A stretch of 64,000 nucleotides of DNA from Chaunax sp. Z400. Its lineage: Eukaryota > Chordata > Actinopteri > Lophiiformes > Chaunacidae. The notes under the pieces were generated by a model, which was not told the DNA's origin, made no database searches, and saw only the letters and a program-made list of their open reading frames with translations. Location of the stretch: NCBI GenBank assembly GCA_037577475.1, contig CM075197.1, forward strand, positions 18,488,650 to 18,552,649, read 5' to 3'. A program made the translations under genes and the position numbers. Numbering within the stretch: position 1 is the first letter of the stretch; every line of letters starts with the position of its first letter. Below are positions 27,635 to 37,959 of this stretch, piece by piece.

Positions 27635-27647
27635 TCTTCTTATTTCA
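27635..27647. repeat. Target-site duplication, copy 2
   Basis: An exact copy of 27277-27289, abutting the truncated 5' end of the SINE. Confidence 0.85.
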
Positions 27648-27990
27648 CCACAGTTAAATTCTAAAGCACAAATAAATAGGCCCACACCTTAGAGGAAGGT
27701 GCCACATTGTTGACTTTTGTGTGAATTCAGACGAAGCGTACGACAAAGACATGCTCTAACAACACTTTATAAAGCCATGACACAGGGAGAACATAGAGAG
27801 AGACGGTGATGCTACCTGATCACTACACTGTTAGTCCAACTGCACACCCTGCACTGTTATTGGCCAAGCCAACTACCCATAGGCTGTTGCACAAAAACGT
27901 CCCGAACACAGCTTAAAAGAAAAATTACTACCTAAATAATAGGCCTACCTACCTAAACTACCTGAATAACTAAATGAAACACAACTTTAT
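27648..27990. other. Non-coding stretch
   Basis: Short unique sequence between the SINE and the trinucleotide microsatellite. Nothing else is recognised. Confidence 0.6.
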
Positions 27991-28012
27991 ATATTATTAT
28001 TATTATTATTGC

Positions 28013-28047
<35 letters not shown>

Positions 28048-28069
28048 TAACAATAACAATAATAATAAA
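27991..28069. repeat. Self-complementary (ATT)n-(AAT)n microsatellite
   Basis: A run of ATT units at about 27992-28010 is followed, after a GCTAT spacer, by about 19 AAT-type units with a few AAC interruptions to 28069. The two halves are reverse complements over roughly 18 bp, so the strand can fold into a hairpin. This differs from the simple one-direction repeats elsewhere in the window. Confidence 0.93.
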
Positions 28070-29760
28070 TTATCCATTGGACAGAGATAGAAAACATTTT
28101 GAAACAGAGATCAATAGAATATAATAAATGCTATGTGAAGCAAATGCTGCCACCAGGTCTCAAAAGCTTTTCCTGCTCAGAACAGAAATATCCAACACAT
28201 GAGTTTTCACAGACTTGGACAATATCACAGCTGTCATTTCTTTTTAAACAGAATGAAATACTAAAATACATACAGTAATTGTGACGTAAATGGGGGAGGC
28301 AGGTGGATCGGATGGAGTACTTAGTCAGGCAGGTGGATGGTCAGACAGCGTGTCTGTAGACAAGTATGACTATCCTGGAATGTGTGTCTTTGATCAGGGG
28401 ATTATGGCTTCATTGTTTGGCCAGGGCTCATCTGCTCCTCTTTGATCCAAGGGCCCCTGAGATCTTATTGATCTATCACTTGTCTGTCATGATATGCAGA
28501 TTGTATCACCTGCATTGATACCAGGATTAAACCCAAATTTGTAATATAATGGCAGCTATATAAACGTATCTATGTAGAATTCTGTCTATTCAGACCAAAA
28601 TGACAAAAAGGTAGTCATCAAAATTGAAATAAATAACAATCTTAGCACTTTCGTGTAGTAATCATGCATACAAAACAATCACTTATATAATCTATAGTAT
28701 TGGGTGCTTCATTTGGTTGTAGACACAATGGGATGACTTTTTAGTTAGACCAAAATTAAGAAATACAGACAAATTACACCTAAACAAACTTAAATCCAGT
28801 AAGTTTAGAGGGTTTTTAAACATATTGAAATCAGGCAAAAATAAAAAAAATAGTAATGCTCGTGTTCTCTTTGTTTATACCACAAAACATTACCTGGAAT
28901 ATCCCATCATCCCTGCAGGATAGAACGGTAATATTAAACGATGAGGAAGTTTCAAACTCGTATACTTTAACTAATTGAACTGATTTCCAGCATCAAAGGA
29001 TTCCAATTATTTTACAAGCATTTTACAGGAGTATATCTCCAGTAAAGTGAACGTCCTGTGACAAAGTTAAGCAATCAGAGTTTTTTTTATGAGGCGCATT
29101 CCTTTACTCAAGGAATGCCAAGTGAGTGACCTCAATACGAAGGACTGTGGGCAGAACTGTACACTGTAGTAACCCATCAGGCCTTAAATCCTCTTTACTG
29201 ATTGGCTGCTCTCCACTGGCCCCTCCTATAAGGCCATAGAGTCATGACTGTTCTCTTTACCTCATTTTGCTGCGGTAAGTTACTTTCAAAATGTAACATA
29301 ATGCACACTACTAGTTGCTTTCTTGACCCTATTTATCAACAGACTGGGTGTAGCACTGCAGATAATGCACTGAGGTCTATGGTTATGGAACTAGCTGTAA
29401 TAACTCTGGCAGACCATTAAAAGCTCCTTAGATTAGATGAAAAAAATGGCAGTGGTGTCTGAACAAATTGTGGTTAAATATACACCAGTCTTTGTGTTTC
29501 TTGACTTTTCTTTACAGGGTTGCAATAGTAATAATATTGTTGTACAGGTTTTTGCACAAGCAATACATAAACATTATGTGCAATGCATTTTGGTGTCTAG
29601 GAAGCAAGAACTTATATAATATAAAATACTGATAATGTTGTTGCATGAATGACAAGAGAGATTCACAAAGGTCCCTTTCATTATGTTCCCTTATGATTCA
29701 TTCTAAGCAAATGCACTTTGCAGTTTACGTGTGGGTAAAGATAGAAAGTATTTGTCTGTC
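28070..29760. other. Non-coding stretch with promoter-like words
   Basis: Mostly A+T-rich unique sequence. Around 29195-29280 there is an inverted CCAAT word (GATTGG), a TATAAGG word near 29228, an ATG at 29244 and a strong splice donor shape (CTGCG before GTAAGT) at about 29275. The spacing would leave a first exon of only about 20 bases, and the frame does not join to the exon-like segment at 29767. I do not call a promoter. Confidence 0.4.
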
Positions 29761-29766
29761 TGACAG

Positions 29767-29886
29767 CAGCAGACATCCGTCAAAACAGTGCACAGGTACT
29801 CAGACACAGAGCTTCTTTACATGAGCTGCAGACGGCTTTTGGTCTCCAACGCCTCTGATGAAACAGCTCATGTATTCCTGACAAAG
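29767..29886 (+). CDS. Candidate internal exon, unrecognised protein
   Basis: A 120-bp segment with a pyrimidine-biased acceptor (TTTGTCTGTCTGACAG) and a consensus donor (AAAG then GTGAGTCAG). It is open in phase 0 for exactly 40 codons, and an in-frame stop sits just upstream at 29761-29763, outside the exon. The acceptor is a CAGCAGCAG series, so alternative NAG use could add or drop one codon. The peptide starts QQTSVKTVHRYSDTELL and ends SDETAHVFLTK. I do not recognise it. A further strong acceptor lies at about 30681 (ACATTTCCTCTTTCAG), and the sequence after it is also open in phase 0 for about 34 codons. This is a candidate only. A chance combination of acceptor, donor and open frame remains likely in 64 kb of searched sequence, and no other exon of a matching gene is identified. 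Confidence 0.25.
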
Positions 29887-32336
29887 GTGAGTCAGATAAA
29901 GAAACAGTATGGAAGCAGGTTTCTGTTCTGTCACTCAGGGGCTCTCTTCTACTCAAACTGGTATGTCCATTGAAGGAAAAACATATGAGGAGTAGATTTA
30001 TAGGTTCATTTCAGAGGATTGTTTGAGCCTGTCTTCAGCTATTGTTGGGACATTTGTAGCCTAAAAGGAGGGAGAAAAACAAAAAAAAACACACATACAA
30101 AAAAATGACACTCAAAATGGACATGAGCCATGATAAATGTTTACATAAATCATAAATCTATTATAAGTGCCATAGGAGTAAATGTTGATCTTGCGTTGAC
30201 TTTCCTGCCGTGCATCACTTAGAGCTGTCTCCACCTTTGATGCAAGTTATGTTTAATACGTTAACACAACGACTACTCTGTTGGATAAGCCACTTTAAGA
30301 AAAATAATTTAATGTTTATAAAGATATTGTTTTAGATAAAGTTAAGACCATAGGCTGCAATTTCAGTTGCAAAAAAATAATTGGAAAATATGTATTTGTC
30401 ACAACAAGAAGATGAAAAAAAAAGGACAAAATGTTCTGCATCTGAATGTTACGGGGATAAGAAGAAGAATCTGTTTGCAAGACAATTTCCAACTTATACT
30501 GCTAAATGTATTTTTTATCATTAGAATATTGCTATGTGCTATATGTTATGTATGTTGATCTTATAGTAAGTGAAATATCCTTCACCACCAGCACACAGTA
30601 CACCTTCCTCAAGCTTACCGCAGCTCTTAGACAATAATTACAGCCTTTTCGTGTTTCATGTGTTTTACATTTCCTCTTTCAGGCGGCAGTGCAATGGAGC
30701 ATTCTTCCACAACTCCCACAAAGTTTATCCAAATGTGGTTTGGAGGTTAAACATACAGTATCTGAGTGTCTGCTGAACAGACAATAGAAAAACTAAGAGT
30801 GCTTGCTTGTCACAGAGAAATGCAGCAATAGTGACTCTTAGACATACAGAATATGTGTTATTAGAGATATTTAACATTGATTTGTTATTGTAGGAAAACA
30901 ATTACAGTCAAATGTTTGCCATTCTAGGCTGAGGTTGGTGATGTGTCTTTGCGCTGCATCAACAGAGTCAGCATTCAACCCAGACTTAGTCTGACTCAGC
31001 GTTCAGTTACAAGGTGCGTATGCTGAGGCTATACTGTGGCTTCCTTTGTGGTAAACAGTCTTATTTGGACCCATGTTTAAGGGAAAAATAAAATTTAGCC
31101 CGTATTTTTACCCGGCACGCATATAAACCACTCACAGTTTCCTGCCACAAATTCTACCTGTCACACATCACACATCAGGTTGAAAAATTTCCCCATAGAC
31201 CGGTCTTTGCATTTACACTGTATGTGGCTCAATAGATATACTATTACTCAGACACTATAATTAAACTTGTGTTATGAATGTCCCCATGCCTTCACATACC
31301 GTTAACAGTCTTTACAGAAGGAGTGCAATCAGATACCTCACCTTTAAACTATAGGAGTATGAGGAAAAACACCATTCAAGGTGGAGATTCGTTATTTTTT
31401 AATCTAATCAGATAATTGTTCTTAGAAATAAACATATTTCGAAAGCTTTTAAACAAGGGATTGTGGAAGTAATTTGTTGATATCCATGTGTTGTATATAA
31501 AAACATATACATCATAGAGTATATAACAAAAAAAGCTAAAGGAAATACATTATTTTTGCATTTTGAGATGGGACGTGTTTGTGATTTTTTCAGAATTCAC
31601 AAAAAGACAGATAAATGCACAAAGATACATCAAATGCTCTGTATCTGTATCTGCTATTTGTCCTTTAGACAGTAGGACAGTGGGCAGGATGCCAGCAGTC
31701 TCAGACACAGACGGTATTAGGCTGCTGTCTCGGCACATCCCCCCTGAGCATGATTCATTATGGAGCTGTCTCTCAGAGTCTTCAGTGTGTGGAACATTTT
31801 TTACATAACCGACACACATAATTGCAATTATGTGTTACTTTTTTAATGCTTTCCAAAAAGAAAGACATGTTTTAGGAAGATTTTTTATACTTATATTTTT
31901 TATATACTTTTAATTATGCATACTCCTAGTCAGAATACTTATTTTCCAATACCAGTGCAAACTGGATATTTCCCACATTGAGCATGATAAATCCTTTGTA
32001 AAAAGGAGAGAGCCACAAAATACTCATCCCGACATCTAACGAATATTGTAACATATGAGTGAGATAGACTAACACCTGGCCCGTGAGCCAAAGTTAGCAA
32101 ATGATATCAGACGGAACATTTGCTGCAAAATCTAATCTTTAGATTGTGCCACACAAATGTTTTGCATCTGCACATTAGTAAAAAAACTGGGAAGAAAAGA
32201 TGGGGAAAAAGAAACTGACAAAAAAAATGTCAATGCCAGTGAGATTTTATGGTATTTATAAAAAAACATGAAGTGGATGCCAATATGTGTTTTTAAATAA
32301 TTATGGAAAATATGAAAAAGCAGTGCTACTATAGAG
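29887..32336. other. Non-coding stretch, no gene recognised
   Basis: A+T-rich unique DNA. The splice-acceptor-like pyrimidine tract ending at about 30681 is the only noteworthy signal. The antiparallel openings at 31563-31808 and 31550-31819 overlap each other and have no recognisable content. Confidence 0.5.
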
Positions 32337-32372
32337 GCATGCATTTCCTGTGTATAGAAGATTCCCTTTTTA
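32337..32372 (+). repeat. 36-bp direct repeat, copy 1
   Basis: Identical over all 36 bases to 32838-32873. The unit begins GCATGCATTTCCTG and ends CCCTTTTTA. Flanking sequences are unrelated on both sides. Confidence 0.93.
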
Positions 32373-32837
32373 TAAAACATAAGGCAGAACTGCACCTGAT
32401 TGTGCTCATTACTTGACTTTTGATGCTCATTTAACCCCTGTCAAAAATGAGTATGGTCACAAACATATTTCATGATTGGGGTCAAAGGTCAGATAAAACA
32501 TTCTGCTGCTTTGTGGTGTTCTTCTTTTCAGAGGGAACTCTCTCTGTCTGACCTTAAAATGCATCTATTTCCCATTCTCCCCTGACACCCGACGCACCCT
32601 CCCACTCATTTGACCTCTGACAACTGGGGCCCCTATGCCATAGCCTATTGATTCCTTGGCATTGAACTTGAATCTTGGGGCCACGAAGATTACAACCAAA
32701 GAGGCATTGTCTCTCTCGAAGATAGATTGCAGACCAAACAATACTTGTTCACTTTCCTTTATTTCTCCATTCATAGAATGGAGACTCACTTATCCTCAGC
32801 TGTCCTGGACTTTTTGACCATTCAGTTCATGAGGAAT
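32373..32837. other. Spacer between the 36-bp direct repeats
   Basis: This 465-bp stretch holds no recognised gene or repeat. A 74-codon minus-strand opening at 32565-32789 has no recognisable domain. Confidence 0.55.
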
Positions 32838-32873
32838 GCATGCATTTCCTGTGTATAGAAGATTCCCTTTTTA
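32838..32873 (+). repeat. 36-bp direct repeat, copy 2
   Basis: The second perfect copy of the unit at 32337-32372, offset by 501 bp. Identity starts and stops abruptly. Confidence 0.93.
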
Positions 32874-33099
32874 CTTTGACTGATCACCGGATGATAACAA
32901 TCTTCATACGCCCCTTGGCGTAACCCGACCAGTGTTTGTGGCAGGAAGTCTGAGAGGTCTCCTGACTCTTTTTAGAACCTCTATATGATAGTATACATGT
33001 ATTTCACTTTAGGACTCATGTATTGTATGAAGTGAATGTAAAAAGAATAGAAATGAGCAATTCTGTTTTATATTTGTCCATAAAGCCACTCTGATTAAA

Positions 33100-33610
33100 C
33101 TGTCAGCATCTCAGTAAATGCCTCTGATTACACTTTGATGTCACTGTCATCACCCCTAACAGCAATGTGACTGGCAGAATTACATTTACTGCTATTAAGA
33201 GGACATGGCATAATTGCAAACTTATTTTTTCAGCATAATGAGGCCTACAGGAAAAAGTCTTAATGATTCCAGTGGAATAACAGTATGGAAATATATGGTT
33301 AACTTCACCTGGAGCTCTGTTGAAGCAAATTAGAAATATATTCACAGATGTCTGCTTGTGTAAACATGAGGCATCTGAGTTCCATTACAATGAAGAAATT
33401 AAATAAACAGTAGCCCGAAGAACACTGGAGGATGCATGCTTCATTAAGTGGCTAATTAAGATGGGGCACCCTTTTGGTTTGCCTACCGTAAATATACAAA
33501 TTAATGAATATGCTCCCTGATTGGTGTGAGGGTAGACCTGCAAATTACTCTGTAAACATTCTATATGCAGGCCCTGCACTGACGGGACAAAGAAAATACC
33601 TGCACTCAAG
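33100..33610. promoter_or_regulatory. Candidate conserved non-coding element with NK2/homeodomain sites
   Basis: Complex, non-repetitive sequence with dense factor-like words. The clearest is TTAAGTGG at 33444-33451 (NK2-class consensus) directly followed by CTAATTAAG at 33452-33460 (Antennapedia/paired-class core). Further TTAATGA and TAAT words lie at about 33501-33510. No long coding frame is convincing, and the 74- and 80-codon minus-strand openings have no recognised content. The motif composite is seen directly. Enhancer function is inference. Confidence 0.25.
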
Positions 33611-34440
33611 TTATATCCTCACCATTTGAAACTGAACCGAACCTGTTCCATTCAGATGACAATAATACATAGGACTACATTATTTCATTTACTGAAAATA
33701 ACATGCAAGAGACCTTAAGCAAAATAGAAGATCTCTTCTGTATCCGTCAAGCAAATATTGTTTCCTTTTACTACTCCTCCTGTTTCACTCATTTGACCTT
33801 GCCAATGTTCACGATAAGAAATGCAACTTTTTAATGTCTGCAGCTGCTGCTCAATAAGCCTCTGAGAAATTCAAGAAACAATAAGCTGTTTATGACATTC
33901 AAAAACAGAAATAGAGGAAACATTTACTGATTCGGCAGTGGCCCTACTGGTCAGTTTCTTTTCAAATGTTGGTGTTCTGGCTGTGCAGCCTGGAGGAAAC
34001 TCTTGAGAAAGACATCCATCCGTGCTGTCAGTCATTTTCTCCACATGACCTTTGTCCTAGTGTTGAGGATTTGTTGGCTTTTGACCAAAACATCCAATTG
34101 TGCTCATTGGGGAAGTCAAGTAATGCTACTGGGAATGCAAACCAGCATATTTGCTGTGTTGGGAGGAATTGTTTCCTTGCATGTGCCAACCATCCATCCT
34201 CTGTCCTCTCTCACACAATTCTGATTCACCATGCAGTGACAGCCATGATGGGCAAGGTTTTCTGCTGATTTAGCGAGCCATCACTGGCCACCCACTTCCT
34301 GTGAAAATGTAACAGGGTGAACCTCACCCCAGGGTTAAGTGATTTGGATTTAAATGGTATGAGTGATGTCAGTTTTATGAGTCTTTTTCTGCTTTTCTTA
34401 TCCCAAGAGTCCACTTCACTATCAGTGCAGCTGTTGTCTA
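33611..34440. other. Non-coding stretch, no gene recognised
   Basis: Unique sequence. Overlapping openings at 33966-34268 (100 codons) and 34003-34224 are unrecognised. Confidence 0.5.
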
Positions 34441-34449
34441 TCCCACTTC

Positions 34450-34490
34450 CCAGCGTAGCCTTAAAACTCATCTCTTCAAGTTCATCGAAG
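34450..34490 (+). pseudogene. Possible tiny LINE ORF2 C-terminal remnant
   Basis: One frame reads SQRSLKTHLFKF. The SLKTHLF word is shared with the C-terminus of several fish LINE ORF2 proteins that I recall. The segment is only about 13 codons and no longer alignment is visible, so chance cannot be excluded. Confidence 0.18.
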
Positions 34491-34769
34491 TGATAGCAGT
34501 GTACTGTAAATACTTCTAGAAATCATAGCGAATACACCCAATCAACCCAAACACCAGAATAAATGTTGACATTGTACGTTTCTAACAACTGATGTGTTGA
34601 AGTCTTACGTTTGATATGTTGAAACTGAATGTTTCTTCAGGTTTAAATTTTCTATTTTATGTTGTGACTATGCTGTACTTAAAGTCTGGCTGTCACAATA
34701 ACACTTAGAGTTTGGACAAGATTATGTTTTACCTAAAATACCTGGTTTTCTTGCCAAAAACATGGCTGT

Positions 34770-35400
34770 ACATAAATATCGCCTTCATTCGCTACATTAC
34801 ATAGAATCTGAACATGTGCTTAAATTTCCCCTGCTTTCTCCTCATACTCACGGGAGCCGTGCCATACGCTTTAAAATAAGGCTTTCTGCTTTGCGTGTCA
34901 AGAGAAGATCAAACTCCATTTTCAGTGTTGGACGTTGTTTGAGTATGTCATCCGAGGGTGTATGGCTGTATATTATATCTAATTTCAAAATATAATCTGT
35001 CAGCTGCTTAAGGCATTCAGTGTTAGACTTCTTTAGCATTGCACAGTAAGAGATAACCTGCCTTCAATGACATCCATACCATTGATGATGACATGTTCCG
35101 GAGTTTGATTGTGGAAAAGAACAGATTTAATTTCAGATTTAATGAAATTTACAAAAGCTTCGTCAGAAATAAGTAACAATGACTGAGGTCAGCATCGGGA
35201 ATATGCATCCTCATAGTCAAGGGGCTGTGGTCAGAAATTACTATGTACTGATATTCACAATCTATTGGGAGGAGGCTTTTTTAACCAATAAAGACGTAAT
35301 CTATATGTGAGAACCTCTTATGAACTGGGGAAGAATAGCTGCTAGATGTGGGATCGAACTGCCAAACATCAGTTACACATTCAGTTAATCTGAACATGAT
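34770..35400 (-). pseudogene. Decayed L1-like LINE ORF2 fragment (endonuclease C-terminus and linker)
   Basis: Read on the minus strand, the frames line up with ORF2 of LINE-1-like non-LTR retrotransposons, in the usual order. First comes an endonuclease segment with VTDVWQFDP and the HIDYVFIG motif (35281-35307), interrupted by a stop. After a frameshift follows the catalytic-region motif VISDHSPLTMRMHIPD (about 35195-35243). Next is the linker between endonuclease and reverse transcriptase: SDEAFVNFIKSEIKS in one frame, then the 34848-35039 opening (63 codons) with YILKLDIIYSHTPSDD, then REYEEKAGE in another frame. The ORF2 endonuclease nicks target DNA and the reverse transcriptase copies the element there. 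This copy keeps only about 630 bp, has several frameshifts and stops, and has no reverse transcriptase domain. It is a dead fragment. I assign the L1 group by motif order and would not name a family. Confidence 0.8.
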
Positions 35401-37950
35401 ATGACACATATTGTAGAAATGTTGCTATGATGCGTATGAGATGTACAAAACAAACACATCTGTGGTTTGCAGAAACGTATAGTTCCAACATTTTATTCGA
35501 GTGACTGGGCTGTATCACAGTGTAGGGGTTCTGCATGCTGACCATGAAAAAGCTATTGGAACATGTGCTGTCCTGGCAGCTGAGTCACATTCACAGGCAT
35601 CAAACATTTATTTCTACATTCCCTCCCTTGCAGCAGAAATAACAGCCTTTCAGGCCAAGATGTTCCATTGCCAAACACACTATACAAGTCTGTGGAAGGA
35701 CTTTAACAGTGACAATCATGCTTATCAATAACTATTAACCTACCTGCACACATGCCAAATTCTGGGAGGAGATACAATAAGCAAGAAGGTCAGTATTTAT
35801 TTTTCTTCCCAGCTGATAATAACTGTTTTTTCTGTTCAATGAGATAGGATAGTGTTACCTGGGGTTCTCCCTGTAACAAACAATCTCCTCTGGTGGACAG
35901 TGGCATCAGGGTCTGCACTACTGTTACATCCACAGTAAGTGAAGTCATTGTGCTAAGTCTAGATTTTCGGCCTTTTAGAGGTTGTATGAAACTATTGGTC
36001 ATGCTACACAAATACTTCATAAGATCTGTAGGTTGGTTGGTGCTGTGAATGACTGAATAAAAAAAAAATGCTGCAATAAAATACTGAGCAGACAGGTCAG
36101 GGCCTTTTCAGAGCAACCTGTAAGTGGATAAAAGGTTGTAAATCTCTGATTCTGCAGTGCTGACGGCCAACAGCAAGCCTACCATATTACATCAGAGTCA
36201 TTTATCCCTCCCTGTCGTTACAAATTGCTATTATACAACCAGGTTTATCGTGTTCGGATTGTTTCTAGAGAAATGACTGTGATTTGATGGCTGTTGTATG
36301 TCAAGATGCCAGGCACACAAAACTCTGAGAGTGTTGAGGTGAAGTCATTATGCCAAAACTCATTCATCATGCACCAAACAAACAGTTAAAAGATCCAGAC
36401 AAAACAGCCAAATTTCTAGGCCCATAGTAGCATTGATCATATCAAAATGTCATAATGACCTATGATAGAAAGAAAGATTAATAGTCTCATTTATGAATAC
36501 TGATTAAACATGATGAAAAAGGTCAACTACGGCATATTGGATTTCATGTCGCTAACATGGATGGCAGTTTTTTCCCCCTAATGTTTCCCTTTACAGTGTG
36601 AAACAGGGGAGCAACAGTGATTCAACCTCTCATATGTCAACCTTTTGCACACTTCCCTGTCCAAATAGCCAATCAGGATCCATTTAGGCAGCAGTGGCCT
36701 GGAACAGGAACTGACAGGCCTGGCAGAGGTGTTGTGCACCACATGTGAGCAATGGAAGTCCTCAGCAGTCCAGGGTTGAAATCCATACTACGGTTTGCAC
36801 AGACACTGCTGATTACCACACTGCTAGTGCAGACGTGCAGGACAAGGTTGTCAGGTCTAATTGTCTAATAGACAGAGAGTGAAGTCACTCCAAACATGAA
36901 GGATTTCAAGAATGTTTCATTTCTTACAACCATAATATTAATTCGCCACTATTCATATGAAGTCAATATCCTCCTTCTTATTTTCGCTTTGCTTGTCTCT
37001 CTTGTTTTCGTTTGATAAATGTCAATCTAACATTTCAAATGAATAACATTTGTGAGGGTTTTTGATCATAATTCACATGACGCGCCCTTTCAACAGCAAA
37101 GATTAAAAGCACAATAACACAAAACCAGTTCCTTCTGTGCAAGATAGATGCATGGTTACTTGGCAACAAGCGCTGTTATTTTGTTCTTCGTTGTTTTTAT
37201 TTACGCTATATAAACTTCGGCCCTTTATTATGGTTCTGCTGCCAGATCACCTTTCAGGAGCCCTGCAATTTCAGTGCCCTGCCTCCATGGTTGGATTAGT
37301 TTGGTTTAAACAAACTGGCTCTGGGCTTTGTGAGGCCATTCAGACCAAAATCATTGTTGAGAGCCCAATCAGACACTTCTAGCCACATGCTCTATTGCCT
37401 CTCTTTTTAAATTTTTTATTTTTTAATACTTTTGAAGATAATGAGAATATTTTTCCATTTAACAATATGATTCATGATGCATTATTTATTATAATTAGGC
37501 ACAAATTTGATAACATAGTCAGAAAATGATGATGATGACCCACTATTATATGTTTGTATGTTCTACAATAATAATAAGTGATAACGCTACCAACAGTTGC
37601 TACACATGTGTGGCTTCCCAATGCTACTCAACAGTGGACAATTAAATATTTACAATAAAGAACTAAAAAACAAAAATATACATTTATGTATAATGAATCA
37701 TTCACAATTTGTCATCTAATGTTTGCTAAAACAAGTCACTGAATATGCTCTGACATGAAACCCTTTGTTTACAGAAAATGCATGTCACCCTACAGGGCAC
37801 TGGACAAATCTAAAAACAAAAACAATACAAATGTCCAGAGACTCACTTGTGGTGACTTTGTGAACTTTGCTCAATTTGTCTCAATTGCTCAGTCATGTGA
37901 CTGAAACTGTATATGTCCTGTCAAAATGCGACAATATATGACAGATCACC
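35401..37950. other. Non-coding stretch, no gene recognised
   Basis: Unique sequence. A donor-like CACA before GTAAGT lies at about 35935, with no open exon ending there. Openings at 35501-35731, 35790-36020 (minus) and 37137-37382 are unrecognised. Confidence 0.5.
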
Positions 37951-37951
37951 C

Positions 37952-37959
37952 TGACGTCA
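37952..37959. promoter_or_regulatory. Perfect CRE palindrome TGACGTCA
   Basis: The second exact CREB/ATF full-site match in the window (the other is at 11756-11763). No core promoter is visible beside it. Confidence 0.2.

Noticed and set aside
27287..27664. Two ORFs of 92 and 111 codons on opposite strands
   Set aside because: Both are chance frames inside the SINE and its flanks.
29195..29280. Promoter reading: inverted CCAAT, TATAAGG, ATG and strong splice donor
   Set aside because: The distance from TATA to donor leaves almost no first exon, and the phase does not join to the candidate exon at 29767 without a stop.
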